A DNA stretch of 64,000 nt from Ischnura elegans (taxonomy: Eukaryota > Arthropoda > Insecta > Odonata > Coenagrionidae). Of this stretch, positions 33,391 to 46,135 are shown one piece after another. The notes below the pieces were generated by a model that was not told where the DNA came from, made no database searches, and saw only the letters and a program-made list of their open reading frames with translations. Within the stretch, counting starts at the first letter, position 1. Every line of letters starts with the position of its first letter. Made by a program: the position numbers and the translations under genes. The stretch is from positions 5,890,001 to 5,954,000 of the forward strand of contig NC_060254.1 of the NCBI RefSeq assembly GCF_921293095.1. The letters are read 5' to 3'.

Positions 33391-36300
33391 CTTTGTCACC
33401 ATCGACTATACAGTGAATTTGGTGGAATGGCTTTCGGTGATGAAGCATTTAAAAGAAGCAAATCTCAAGGGAGAATTGAATGGAGACTTACGTCAAAAGG
33501 ATTGGCGACTGAATATGATGATGATGACGAATGTGTCATCTCACATAAAAGTTGAACTCCTCAATTAAGGGGCTTTTTAATAAATGTTTATGCCATTAAC
33601 CTGTGAGAGCATTATTTCTTCGAATTTGAAATTATCTAACAATGTATCAGTGTTTGAGTTCCAAATATTATTCATTTGGTCCAAATTATATTCATTTATG
33701 ATTATTAGTTATGGAAAAAATCCGTGGCCACATTTGCTTCCTGAGAAGTTAGGATTATGTCGTAACATATCGTTTATTTCAAAATATTTATAATACCTTT
33801 TACAGAATTATTTTATTTTTGCGCTGATTTTTGTGTTCCGAAAAAGTTGTCCACAGTCAGAGTCTCTCATTCTCAATGTGGTTTCTCCCGAATCTAAGAT
33901 AAGTCAATAAATATGTGCGCCATGACTGATATAAGACAAAAGAGAAGGAAAAAGAGGAAAATATATTCATTTTATTATATTCTGTTTTAATTGGTCAAAA
34001 TAGGAATACAGTCAATTGGGCTGGATAGAAAATTTTAGGCAACGAGCCGTATTTGGTCCATGGGACCGTACTTTCCGCATCATTGTACGATACATTAATT
34101 TTGTAGCGAATCAGTCACTCATTTTATGACCATTTATTTCTTTTCTTTCTCAAGGCTCACGCCATAGAAATGAAATTTGGTGTTTTTAATATTAACTTTC
34201 TGTCCTCGTGATTTGGTTTAGTTTTAGAAAGTTAGCAGCAGATGGCGCAGAGAAAAACAAAAAAACGTGTTTCTTTACAGGTAGAGGGAAAATATGTTTA
34301 TAAAAATATAGTGAAGACTCAATGGATGCTAAAACAGTGAATTCAGTGCATTTTGTTGAGAATATTTTTCCCCTTTGAAATGGTAAGCGTTTAAACCAAT
34401 ATGCCGTACTTAGCACAACAAGTTTTACCTTGATGGCACACCAGCCACAGTCTGCCTGCTAAGCAGTCTGCAGTTCTGCTGGTCACTAGTTTAAGTGAGG
34501 GGTTATATGGAATGATTCGTGATGTTAGATGTAAGGCGATTGCGGGAGAGTCTTCCTTAAAGGCCGAGGGTTGGAGAAAGCTACCTCCAGCCGATAATAA
34601 AGAGCACAAGCGAGGACATTAAGGGAAAATCAAGAGGCCAAACTGCTATTTGCATATAGTGCCGCTAGATAGGTCTGCGGTGGTCGGTCTCCGTAACTGC
34701 CTTTTACCCACCCCACCCTCAACCAAGTGTCGCTAACTTGCGCCCGTTTCCGGAGCTATTACCCTCCTTCCCGTCACCATGGAGATGGTTTCGCTTCAGG
34801 GGGAATAATAAACAAAAGAGGCCGAGGCTGCATAGTAGTCAAAAGACAAGGCCAAAAATGAAACAGCAACTTCCGTGTTAATAATGGCGAATGGAAACAA
34901 TAAAAAATACAATGCTTCAAAAAAGATTTTATTTGTAGTCCGATGGGAGCGAACAGAGAGTGGTGCTCAGGTTTTACACGAATTATGCCGAGAACTCGGA
35001 GGCAATTCGCTACATCTAGATTTTTTGAGCAGTTAAAATAGATAACTTAGAGAGTGACAGGGGGATCATCAGATCAGAGCGTCTCCATATTTCAGGTCCG
35101 ACAAATCCGATAAACAAAGAGGGATTGGGATTGCGAAGGGAATGGTATAGAAATTCGTTCATTCTCCGAACAATAAAGGTCTCATATAAATGCTGGAGGT
35201 GGGACTCAGCCTACCACACCTACTTCTTACTAACACACGACTGAAAAATGAAAAAGCAGGAGCAATTTCCACAATTTTAAATTTGTTAATACTACCGGTT
35301 TCGCTTTTCAGCATCGTCAGGTACATTTTTCATTATGTCACGTTTCCACTCCATCTCGCCTGAAACCTCAGATTATAAACACACGACTGCTTGAATTGAG
35401 ATATGTATTTGAATTAATCCTGACGTGCTTCCCTCTGAATGAGAATAACATTAATTAGAAATAAAATTCCCGACCGCGATAAACAATATGGAAGCAAAAG
35501 CGATCGTATTTGTCAGCCAATCAGATCCATCGCGTCTTTAGGTCAATGCATTCACTTGGCATGTGTCATGTGCAGATTTTTGCTTAATTGCGCTCCTGCA
35601 CTTCCTCTGACGTCGCAACGCATTCTAGTGATCACGAACAACTTACGAAGGCGTGTAATTGTTGTAAGATTATTGGCAACAACCCAGATGACATGATGTA
35701 TGTAAAGGGTCTGATTGACTGCCTAATGTTTGAAAATAAATGTTCTTTATTTTGATGAAAAATTTGACTTCCAACTAAATATTGATGTATACTCATTACG
35801 AGGGAGACGATTCAGAATTTAAAAATATCAATTTAAAAGCATTAAATTTGCTGACTGCATCCATTTTGTATTTTAATAATTCATTGTTTCAATATCGGCC
35901 TCGGCTTTGGGTTTCAGAGCCGCCACTCATAAATGCATTGATGAACCTTCAGAATGCTATGATAGTCTCGGATTGCTGCAAAATTGAATAATTATTTCAC
36001 TCGCACGCTTAGGCGAAACAACGCAAACGCGGAAGATCACCATGGCAGCTGCGTCAATAAGCAGGCTCCTTTAGAGAGAGAGAGAGAGATAGCGAACGCC
36101 TAAACTTAGCCATTATCATTCTCCTAATGCACGATGGGAGTCGAATGTGTTTGTCGTCAGATGGACCTAAAGGAGAGTAATGACTTCTTCCATCCCTTCT
36201 AATTATCTCTTTGTCCACTGGAGGCAGCACCGTGTCGAGCAGTGCGCTTTATGAGGGTGTCGTTTGGAGAGAGGGAGACATTTTGTGAGCGTCGTCGTCT

Positions 36301-36960
36301 CGGCCATTTCGAGCCGCACTTTGCGTTCAACACTCTCCGAGTGCCTAACCAGCGCGAATGACGTGAAGGCACTGAGCCCCGCCATTTGCGAAACCAAAAA
36401 AGGGCCTTTACGAGCAACTTGGCGCAAGCACACTCAGCTCTTCTCCTCAATGCTTTGCGAGTTTACTCAGCGGAACTTTGAAGAGTTCATGGCTGCATAA
36501 ACAAATATATAAATGGGACACTTTGTAAAACTCGACCGGTTTCGACCCTACAGTGTCATTATCCAGAGGAAATGCCATATCAACCATTGGTTTATGTTTA
36601 TCGCCGACACTGTTACCGATAATAACAAAGGCGCCTTGTCATTACAGGTAGCGAATCATTTTATGTATTTTAGCAGCACAATGGAACGAAGCAGTTTTCC
36701 TTGCCGCCTTTCTTCCAAGTGTTTTATTGTTAGTGTGTCCTCTTGATAATGATTTGAGGGTGCTTAAACCGGTCGATATTCCTTCAAAATAAAGCTGCAT
36801 TAAGGTGGCGATGCTCCAATACATTTCTTCAGCTATGAAGGTACTCTGAGACACAGCAGACAGGCATTGAATTGCACTTCACGTTGATTACAGACGCTCT
36901 AATGAACAAAAGCAGGGAGGGGAGAATGTCGCAGTTTAAAATACGAAACGCTAACGAACG
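33391..36960. other. long non-coding stretch
   Basis: No supported gene. 35,290-35,330 holds ACTACCGGTTTCGCTTTTC with CATCGTCAGG, a motif common in insect repeats. A (GA)n run lies at 36,073-36,089. A similar ACCGGTTTCGAC occurs near 36,531, with an inverse-like AAACCGGTCGA near 36,769. Confidence 0.4.
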
Positions 36961-36967
36961 TTGCAGC

Positions 36968-37225
36968 CCACTTTTCATGAGCTGGTGACGTCATTTGAGT
37001 TCATCAACTAGTCCACGGAGAACCGCGCTCTGAAGGAAGGAATCGGTCACGGAAGCGTAAACAATAATAAAGGGCCAAGAGAGGTCGATGCGACGCGAAT
37101 CCCCCAGTGTTTGAGACACGGTGACCCGCTCGGAATGAGCTCGTGACGTCATCAGCGTATCCGCGAAAGTATAAGGGCCGACGAACGAGAAAAGGAAATG
37201 TAGGAGTCTCTTCATTTTTCAAAAC
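36968..37225 (+). repeat. CRE-pair repeat, copy 2
   Basis: CTTTTCATGAGCTGGTGACGTCAT with CRE at 36,986-36,993, GAAGGAATCGGTCA, a second CRE in TGACGTCATCAGCGTATCC at 37,144-37,151, CGCGAAAG, and TCTCTTCATTTTTCAAA near 37,206. This is the best-preserved copy. Confidence 0.7.
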
Positions 37226-39654
37226 GTATCGCGATTGACAAAAAGATAAAATTGGAGAGCGAGAATTGGGCGTAGAGCATTAGTGAGTGAATAGGTCGTA
37301 GCTTGTGTGTGTGTGTTGGCAGCAGAACCGATTCGCGATCTCACATGTGAACTCTGTGCTGATTGTTTGCTGTGAATTCGTATTCGTGAAACCAATCAAA
37401 TGGTGAAACTCTGTCACATTATCATGAAATAAAAGTTTCTTTTAACAATAATGCACGTCTTTCGTTTGTTTAACTGTCAATTGTTTTTCATAGATAATTG
37501 CCGAAAAGTTATTTTTCATTATTATAGAAATTCATTCAAAAGATGATAAAAGAACATATTTCTCGATATATCAATGCACGAGCAATACTATGAAACTAAA
37601 ATGAGAATGTCTCCGAAAATTTTCATTGTTTACATGTGAATATCGATAGCGTTCACGCTGGCATTGTAGGTAGATGGCGCATTCGCCATGCATCCATGTT
37701 TCGTGATAATTCAGTCCCCCAATGCCCTCACATGCAACATAATTCCTTGCCGTCTCCTCGTCATCCTCCACGACTTCTTTTAACGGACGGATTCTCTCTC
37801 CAATGGAAGGGACTCTTCGAATGCGTTGCATCCCAACGCGCATTTTAATGAATTTACGAAAGTCGCCACTCGCGTCGCTGACGGGTAGAGCGATCCGAAT
37901 TTCACGGAGATTTAAGCTATTATTACAAACAATATTTATATTCGTGATGATGTGGTCCATCAAATTCACAGATTTGCTATTCGTCACGATTGTTAATTTC
38001 AGTTCCCATTCAATACAGGGAATTAAAGGATCACTTTGCAATCAACGCCACGCTTCGGAAATCTCTGAAAACTGATTAAAATGTCTTCAAATGGGGTAAT
38101 ACGGCAGAATTCGCGTTTTTGCAGGACGGACTGGCTCTTTATCTAGTCCCCCTGGCCTGACGTACGTAATGGAGCGGGCGAATGACGCCCTCTGCCTTAA
38201 AAGCAGTTTCCCATTTGACAGGCCCAATTGCATCAAGAACGAATTCATTATAGATTTTAACTTCGACTTAATCCGCGGCTTGAGGGATTTTAATCGTCCG
38301 TTGCCTTGGTTACACGCGTCGAAACGCTGTCGTCTTCATTTGTTACGCTGCCAGTGTATGACTGGCGGTGACGCTTGTGGTACATAAGATGGAGATGTTG
38401 CGCGACGCTTATTGTTGTTGAAAAACGAATGTAATTCCATATCGCAAACGCCATTTCTTTTGTTTCCCGACCTCCGCTAGCCACCAAGCGTATTGATACT
38501 CTTGGAACACGTAAGTGTTGATGATAACAGCGGCAAAATATATCTTGGAAATCGAAACATACGGGAAAATTTCCATAAGTACATAATATATAATGTTACA
38601 CGACCACTTTCAATTCATTTTGCATAAATGTCAACCAACGCCACCGGTTGTCAAATGACGTCAGTTTCGAGTGCGTTTCAATTTGCAATATGTTACAATT
38701 CTACAACTTGAAGACAGTAGCAACTCTCCACATGCGAGATATTATCGTTTATGATCGGCATTCACATAGCGCTCATTCGACGTGTTCTCCAATGGTTCAA
38801 CTCCTCCCCCTCCCTCCCCTCCGTGTCATATCCGTCGCCATGGCAATCATCTCTCTCCTTCCCTCCCCTCCTCCTTCCCGCCCCTCTCAGCAGATGGCGC
38901 TGAAGATCCCGGTCCTTTCGTCATTTCCCTTCCAAATCTTGTGTTCCCATCCAATTACGACTGCCTGCCTACGGATTACACTTCCGGGGGATGGGAACCA
39001 ATCAATAGAGAGACTCCTTCCACACCCCCCTCCCTCCCTCCCTCTTCGGTCGTTACGAACGCCCTCTTTTTAAGGAGTTTGAAGAAGAAGATGGAGAAAA
39101 AAAAGAAGCGCGATAATTGTCGACTCCTTTCCGAATCAAATGAAGAAAAGGGAATACCCTACGGCCACGTTTGCTTTCCAAAACGGTTAATACTATTATC
39201 ATTGCGGGTTGAATTAAAAAAAGTGGAAATAAAAAGGCCATTTCCTCTTTCCAATCTGATCGGTCATTATCGCATCAATCGAAGGAAAAAAATACACCCT
39301 CTAATTTCGATCAAACAAATCGCTGCAGCTGCGATCGTATGTAATTTGAACGGAATATCATTTTCGATTACGTTCGACGGTCGGAGAGGGATTCGATTGA
39401 CATATTTCATTTCTGGTGTTCACAAAACGATTTTCAGGAAATTGATGAATTCATTGGTTCTGTTAATGTCCAACCCGAAGGTCGTCCGACTCTCTTTCCT
39501 TTTGATGTGAAATATTCGACTGATTTGCCTTCGATTTCCACCTTTATTATGTACGTGTACTCCTGCGGGCGTTCGAGACTATATTGAAGAGACCTCCGCT
39601 CTCTTTCGTGGAGTTCTCATTCGTGCTGTCGATCGAGAAGCATCCATATCGGTT
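37226..39654. other. non-coding stretch with pyrimidine-rich patches
   Basis: (GT)n at 37,304-37,317. 38,790-39,060 is C/T-rich, giving long but proline/serine-rich chance frames. No domain is recognised. Confidence 0.4.
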
Positions 39655-40250
39655 TTCAATAATAATAATAAATAATTTTATTACTCCACACACAAATTAC
39701 ATGACAATAGCAAAATTGAGTAATTTTAGGTAGCCGCGAAGGATAAACTGTTTGAGGCTACCATCCAAAATAATAATACATAATGCTTTACACATAGTGT
39801 AGCTCATTTTGTGTTACCTTGATAATCTATACTAACAAAGCTTAAGTGCATACATGAAAAAAAATACTAGAGTAGTATTTATAATTCATTTACATCAATA
39901 TTTTATAACAATATTTGTTCAACACTTTCTTTAGTGAGAAGCCAAGAATGTGCATTTTGCAAAAACTTTTTCAAAAACTTTGAAATAAAGCATAACTGGG
40001 GTAACAAATTAAAACCATTGGTCCTACGTACAAAAAACATGTTTTAAACAAAGTCAAATTTGGTTGTGGTAAGGGCACACTTATTTTACGCAGCGCTTCG
40101 ATGGAAGCAGAAAGATCAATTCACCATTCTCAATAAACATTTGTAATTCATCATCATGCACTGTCTCGCAAGCAACCTAATTAAGAGAAACAAACTTAAA
40201 AAATAACTAAAAAAAACTATTAAAACCTAAAAAAACTTAGACTAAAAAAT
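39655..40250 (-). repeat. possible LINE 3' UTR fragment
   Basis: On the minus strand the segment ends with AATAAAATTATTTATTATTA, a polyadenylation signal with an AAT-type simple tail, as in some LINEs. No coding part is visible. Confidence 0.3.
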
Positions 40251-40259
40251 ATATTTTTG

Positions 40260-40640
40260 TAACAAGCTTAAAAAGAGGCGTGGGGCGGATGGTGTTAGAA
40301 CAAAATCCGTTTACCTATTTAAAAAGAATTAAATGTCATTAAAATTTCAACCATAAATTAAATAATTGAAAAATGACCGCAATAGAGTCCTTTGATACAT
40401 GTGGCATTCATTCAAGTGCTTCGCCACTTTCTGGGAAAGAACGCATTTAAACAGCAAACAGATCGGAAATTTATATCTATCTTAATTTATCGTTTCTTTC
40501 GGACCGAAAAATTTAGCAAGGTTTCAAAATTATTCTCTCCATGTGACTCTGAAAGATGTATCTGTTCTATATAGCGTAAGTATTCAAAGCCTCTAAGTAA
40601 AGACTCCCAGCGAAATTAATATGTGTAAAAGCTCTAACTA
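40260..40640 (-). pseudogene. diverged CR1/L2-like LINE 3' fragment
   Basis: GAGGCGTGGGGCGGATGGTGTTAG near 40,275 matches the 3' UTR block of the LINE at 18,055-18,080. AATTTATCGTTTCTTTCGGACC near 40,482 matches AATTTATCGCTTCTATCGGACC at about 18,210. The spacing is similar, with many changes. Confidence 0.6.
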
Positions 40641-40908
40641 AAAGCTCTAACTAATCGGAACTAAAAACTTCCGATGGTATTTTATTGTACGTAGATGAAT
40701 CACAATAAACATTTCTGCACGAATTTGAACAATTCAGTTCCACCACACATATCATGTATACATTTTTCATTTAAATTGATAGCTTCTAAAAGTGTTGTAT
40801 GTATATGTGAGAATACAAGAGACCAATGAGACGTGTTTTCCTTCACAAGCGAGAGACCAGTCTCCAAGGTTGGAAAACATCACCTGTCTTCAAGGAGAGT
40901 CCATCGAA

Positions 40909-41495
40909 TAGGGTAGTTTCCTTCATCAAAGAAAACGAAAGGCATTGATTGCGATTCGTTACCCACCATTAGTGTATTCACAATATACAAATTATTTGGT
41001 TTTAGAAATCCCAGTTTAGGCGAATGGCAATGGTCAATTTTAACCTTACTTGAAAAAGGCCAGATTGGCGCCCATGCGATGCCACTCCACGTGACGGAAA
41101 CATGTCTTAATAATTACACATTAAAACTGGCTGTGGTCGGAAAGTTTCCCTCGTTTGATAAGGTATTAATAATCCATAATTAAGCCAAGCGCTACCTGCT
41201 AGCAGGGTACTCTGCTACCTGCTAGCAGCATGCCTCAACAGCCTGCGCCTAGCGGCGCACATGTCCTCGCCCCTAGGTCACCTCACTTTGCGGCAGCGGG
41301 AACCAGAATGACGTCACACGGGATTTTCCCGGCATTCATACTTAGCTGTCGCGTTTTCGCGCGCTTGAAAATGTTCACTTTTCATTTAATCTCGAAAAAT
41401 ACATATCGTCATTTAAAAATCTAAAAGTGTGAAATGCGTACTCCAGGAGTAATATTTCGATTTAGACAATAAAAAAATAAAAGGAAACCACCCTA
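40909..41495 (-). mobile_element. TAGGG MITE, copy 4, internally deleted
   Basis: Inverted relative to the other three copies. The ends are TAGGGTAGTTTCCTTC and GGAAACCACCCTA. At 587 bp it lacks about 85 bp between CACGTGACG and GAAACATGTCTTAAT (near 41,097) that the other copies carry. It keeps two tandem GCTACCTGCTAGCAG units near 41,190-41,230. Confidence 0.85.
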
Positions 41496-42173
41496 TTGCC
41501 GTATTCATCCACTCAGCCATATTTGGATCGCAGCCACAGTCGTATGTGTCGTCATCGTAATATTCTGTCACGTGGCATCGCATCTTCCCATTCGTAACAT
41601 TTAATCATCTTCCATTCCTAATCTCAATCCTTCGCACTTTCCCTCGCATTCAACGGACGAACTTTAAGTCTTCCTCTTTGAACTGACTTATAGCAAAAGT
41701 AATGACAAAAAAATTGTTTAAAGGATATTTAAAATATAAAATAAAATATTTATAAGAAATTACATGTTTTGCAAGAAATAAAAAGTAATGTTGACTCTGA
41801 AATGCAATGCCATTCCCGCTCTCGCGAGGCATTCGTTCACCATTGCCACGATCGCCGCATTAACGCATTGAAAGGGCAACGAAAGGGGAATGTTTACGCA
41901 CCCTAGAACACATTGTTATGGTGGCCTAGGGGCCCATGAAGGGCCCTCCCTCGCGGTTCGTAGGCTAGGCATTGGGCTGGGGGCAGGCAGTTCACACATT
42001 TCGTTTTTTAAAACCACTCTAACTCAAGACAAGAACGCTGGGGTTCATTGATCACGTGGATAAATTTAAATAAATTATAGAATTCTTCCATTCAAGACTC
42101 CCCTCAATTGCCGAAAAGGGATGATTTAGCTGAAAAATCATTCCAAATCCTCTGAAATCAACAATAGTAGGCT
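41496..42173. other. non-coding stretch
   Basis: Contains a palindromic GGGGCCCATGAAGGGCCC near 41,929. No gene is supported. Confidence 0.4.
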
Positions 42174-42181
42174 TCCTTGAC

Positions 42182-42629
42182 CAGGGGCGGAGCTAGGAAT
42201 TAAGGCTGGAGGGGTTTAGGTGCATGTAATACCTGGGTGTGTGGGGGTATACTATACCCGCCAGGATAAGCGCAATTCCGTGCCCCGTGTAAAACGGCCT
42301 TAAGTAAAACCAGGGGCGCAGCTAAGAAATAAGGCGGGGAGAGGGGGCGGGTGGGTTCAGGCGCAACTAATACCGGGGTGTGTGGGGGTATGGAATAAGA
42401 GTACCACCAGGATAAGCGGTAGGTGCGAGATTAATAAATTGCGTAATTTTAAGATAAATGGTTCAAAATGGTGAGTTTTACGTCTTCCTGAGGGATATTT
42501 TATTCATCATTACACTATTTTTTTTAGCAATATCAATCCAATCACGTAAAATGGATTAAAATTATAAATTTGTCTGAGCTCTGGGGGGGGGGGGTTTATC
42601 CCCCAAAACACCCCCTCGCTGCGCCACTG
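42182..42629 (+). mobile_element. chimeric CAGGGGCGCAGC hAT-like MITE with perfect 8-bp duplication
   Basis: CAGGGGCGGAGCTAGG at 42,182 and CGCTGCGCCACTG ending at 42,629 are flanked by TCCTTGAC at 42,174-42,181 and 42,630-42,637. Inside, the first copy stops at about 42,270, a GCAATTCCGTGCCCCGTGTA...CGGCCTT end of another MITE follows (42,271-42,301), and a second CAGGGGCGCAGC start begins at 42,311 and runs to the end. A 13-G run precedes the right end. Confidence 0.85.
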
Positions 42630-42637
42630 TCCTTGAC

Positions 42638-44160
42638 AACCGGATTGTAATACTAATAAAATTGATGAATTTTAAGAGTTATACCATTTCATATGGGCGT
42701 AGTTTAGTTCTAGATGATCGTATGAATAAATATTCCTTTTACATAAGCGCTAGAGAAAATGAATGCACTCTTTACGGAGGTTTGATGAGATTACTTGCAA
42801 ATTATGGAGAAAATGGAAGGTTCTTCGTGTGCTGTCTCTGATCACGACTCCCCCGTCGACGACGCATTTGAAGACGACGATTTGCCCCCTCTTGCTGGTC
42901 GCCACAGTCTCCGCTTCGATTGTATCGTATCGAATCCCCCCTCCCTATCTCGCGTGGACCATTGGTCCATCCCTTAATCGGCCTGATTGCACCCCCCCAA
43001 CCAACCCACCCACAGATGCGACGCTGCTGCCACCGCAGCGGACACTTGGAGAATCTCCGCGGAGTTAACGGTGGTCATCGCGGAAGCTTACGTCAGCTCT
43101 GGTTGAGCGGTGCGGAGGGAAGGTGTGGAAAGCACAGGGAGAGAAACAGTCAGAGGAGATTGCGGCGCCTGAGCCAAGGGATTGAGTCGCGAGCCATTTG
43201 AAAAACGATGAAAAACATCTATCTCTCTCTTGTTGCTGAACATAAAAAAAACTGCCTTTATTTCATCTGAGGTAACATGCAACGCACAAAAAACTCGTCG
43301 ATAGCAACCGTTGCTGAGTAGTTAGCATCAAACGTCAGATTAATTGTCAGGATTCAACATGGGTAGCGCGCAACGGAGCCGTAAGCCAAGACTTGACATT
43401 GAAATTAATAAAAAGGATCCGGTAGATGGTAGGCGAAGAGACTCAGTCGCTCGCTCAGCCAGTTCGCATTGGTGAGGGTTGAGCTCAACTCGAACTAATC
43501 CAAAGGCGTGAGCATTTCAAACATAAGGGGAGGCCAATTAGTTTCCCTTGGCGACCTCGTTCTTGGAGGATTTTACTTTGACACCTGGGGTGAATAAAAT
43601 CTAACATGGTATCAATTTCAAAAAGCTAACAAAAAGCAATTGTTAATGATTTCTCATTACCCTACGGAACATTTATAGAATGGAACGAGTCGTTAGAAAT
43701 ATCATCGTTGCAGAATACACGCATTCAGGAAGAAATATGATGCAAGCATACATTGAAATCGATGAATACCATCTATAGAATTAATGGGAGATATTTTAAT
43801 TTCCGATGATTTCGTTTGTAATTAATTCGACTCAAATGACGTTTTTTACGAGAACCTGCAGTACCACTTGCTCTAGAGGAATTCGCAGTGATTTGAATAA
43901 ATAATAGTAATAATATCACCAATAAAATCGTATATAGTATACATATGTAAATGTAATATACGGGAAATAACTATCCAAAAGGTTAGGCCACCAGTGAAAG
44001 CTACTCAGTGTTGCGGGTGGCCTATTGACGGGATATTGCAAGGGAGACCCCTGATGCATCTACAGACTTCAGACGGAAGAAGATAAGTTTCGATAAAAAA
44101 CACTCAATCGAGCTAATCGAGGGAATCTCTCATTATTCAAAAGTAATACAGCACTTAAGT
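42638..44160. other. non-coding stretch
   Basis: 42,840-43,200 is GC-richer, with C-runs and overlapping chance frames. Nothing was identified. Confidence 0.4.
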
Positions 44161-44168
44161 TGACACTG

Positions 44169-44400
44169 CCTTCTTTTCATGAGTTGGTGACGTCATTAGC
44201 GGTTCATTAAATAGCTAGGAATTGAGGGAAGGAATCGCTCAAAAGAAGGTACACAGCAACTGCACACCACGCGAGGGCCTCGCACGGAACCGACGATCAC
44301 GTGACAATAGATGGGGATGAGCACGTGACGTCATCAACTTATTTCCGAAAGGGTTGAAGCTGTTGATAGTGGAAAATTACGGCTCTCTTTATTTCTCCTG
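44169..44400 (+). repeat. CRE-pair repeat, copy 3
   Basis: TTCTTTTCATGAGTTGGTGACGTCAT with CRE at 44,188-44,195, GGGAAGGAATCGCTCA, second CRE TGACGTCATCAACTTAT at 44,326-44,333, CCGAAAGGGTTGAAG, and CTCTCTTTATTT near 44,384. GCCGTAAGCTTTCGC (44,440-44,455) follows and is repeated after copy 4. Confidence 0.7.
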
Positions 44401-44499
44401 TATTATCGGAATCCATGCAGTTCGTGTGCGCACCTAGACGCCGTAAGCTTTCGCAGTGAAGTGTGTTCAGTAGATACATGATGGAGGAGGAGGGTTGGC

Positions 44500-44960
44500 G
44501 TGAACGGCGAGAGATTTGTAGATTGGGGTGGGCATTAAGAAGCCACCGCCATCCCCTCCCCCTGCGGCGCCACCCTTACAAAACGGCCCTGCCTCCGCTT
44601 CCCTCATCTCGAATTCCAGGGGCGGCAGCACCAGCCAATCTCATGAATACATTCATAGCGGCGGCTGGTGTGGGGGGGGAGGGGGGAAGGGGGAGCGGAA
44701 GAGGGTATCCGTGGCATCGGGGGGGTGGGGTGGGGGGAAAGGGGCGATTTCCGAGTTCTCATCTTGGCTGGCGGATCGCATCTTACGGCGTCTAATGCCC
44801 CCCCTGATTTCCTCAGCGCCATCTACGACGTCTCGTGCGGAGCGCAGGGAGGGGGGGGGGGGGTTGAAATGGCGATTGGCGTTGCAGGGGGTGGAGGTGG
44901 GGGTTGCGTGATTTGTTTGTCTGTTCCTCCCCTCCCTCGTTCCGATCATCGGAAGTCCTC
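44500..44960. other. GC-rich segment with long G- and C-runs
   Basis: Dense G-runs (for example 44,675-44,700, 44,717-44,745 and 44,850-44,865) create open frames on both strands with Gly/Pro-rich translations. These look compositional. A promoter-like role is possible but not shown. Confidence 0.35.
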
Positions 44961-44969
44961 TTTCAATGC

Positions 44970-45285
44970 AAACAGATCCTCATTGTCTTACTGATGGCAT
45001 GGAGCAAGTCAAATTACGACCTCTCTCCCGAAAGCAGACCCATTTGACTGCCCTCCCCCTCCACCGTACCCTGTGGTGGGCGATTTCACTGTTTTAGCAC
45101 GACTAAATTATAAAATTCCAGGATACCGATTTAATCAAAAGTCAGATTCTTTTGTATCCAAATATCAACGAAATCTATTTTTATCTCTCCAAGTTATACA
45201 GATCCTCATTGCCTCACTGTGTCGGGAACGGAGCAAGTCAAATTATGGCCTCTCTTCCGAAAGCAGATTATCCCATTTGACTGGA
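44970..45285 (+). repeat. tandem duplication, period about 226 bp
   Basis: 44,972-45,058 and 45,198-45,283 share ACAGATCCTCATTG, GGAGCAAGTCAAATTA, CCTCTCT, CCGAAAGCAGA and CCCATTTGACTG in order. Confidence 0.65.
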
Positions 45286-45875
45286 GGCATTCGTTTTCAC
45301 AGTCTTGGCTTGACAAAATTATCACATTTAAGCATTTCGATTTAATCGTAATCATGGCTCATTTGGATCCATCTTAACATTCAGCGATATCCCCCGATAC
45401 AATATGAGAGCATGGCACTTTTTTTTTCTCATTGCAACGAGCCTATGAATTCATGGAATCGAACTCTGAGTGGCCTCACGATTATATCCGCTCAGGATTT
45501 AGAGACTTACAGGACACTGCAAAGTGACTTAAAGAGGATTATCCAAGGTAAGTTGGGGTTGCGTAATGCTGTAGTAATTCTTTTTGAAACGTGTGGTAAT
45601 TTTGAAGCGTCTTACCTGCGTTGCCTCGATCCTTGTTTATGCTTCGAATCTATTCGATAGCAAACGACTGCTACGACCGGGGAATAAAATTGTCTCTTTC
45701 GTCGCCATCTTTTCTTTTCTTTCTCTGTGTCTGCTTCCATGTAACGCTTTGGCACCATTTGGACTCTTCTAATAAAAGGAGCGAGATACTTATCGCTTCG
45801 GAGCCACTCCTGCAGATGGCATTCCAGCCGCTGAAGATCGCACGCTTCACGTCGCTGACCTGATTAGTCCCGACT
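45286..45875. other. non-coding stretch
   Basis: No gene is supported. Confidence 0.4.
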
Positions 45876-45879
45876 GGGG

Positions 45880-46135
45880 GATGGATTATGGCATGGCAAT
45901 TGGAGTGATTGGACGCCGATCGAGGCGACCCAGGTTCAAATCCCAAATTGAGCCTGCGACTGGTGCGAAGTGTTGCGATCAAGGGGAAATAACTGACCCC
46001 ACCAACCATTTTATCTTGACATTCACATACCTAAGGCGTAGTCTGGGGTGAGTTCTACCCCCACCTATCCAATATAACCCTCGGGTTGAATCACTGATTG
46101 TGAGCGATTTTCAACTCTGCCATAGTGAAGATTAA
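45880..46135 (+). repeat. possible tRNA-derived SINE
   Basis: GGTTCAAATCCC near 45,933 is a good pol III B box. A weak A-like box lies about 35-45 bases upstream, and CTGGGGTGAGTTCTACCCCC and CCCTCGGGTTGAATCAC form the body. No duplication was found. Confidence 0.4.

Noticed and set aside
37571..38041. 156-codon minus-strand frame
   Set aside because: No recognisable domain and no supporting context.
38782..39510. 242-codon open frame on the plus strand
   Set aside because: It starts in a C/T-rich low-complexity tract giving Pro/Ser runs and shows no domain. An overlapping 141-codon frame exists in another phase.
44528..44994. Overlapping long frames on both strands with Gly/Pro-rich products
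   Set aside because: Explained by G- and C-runs, which lack stop codons.
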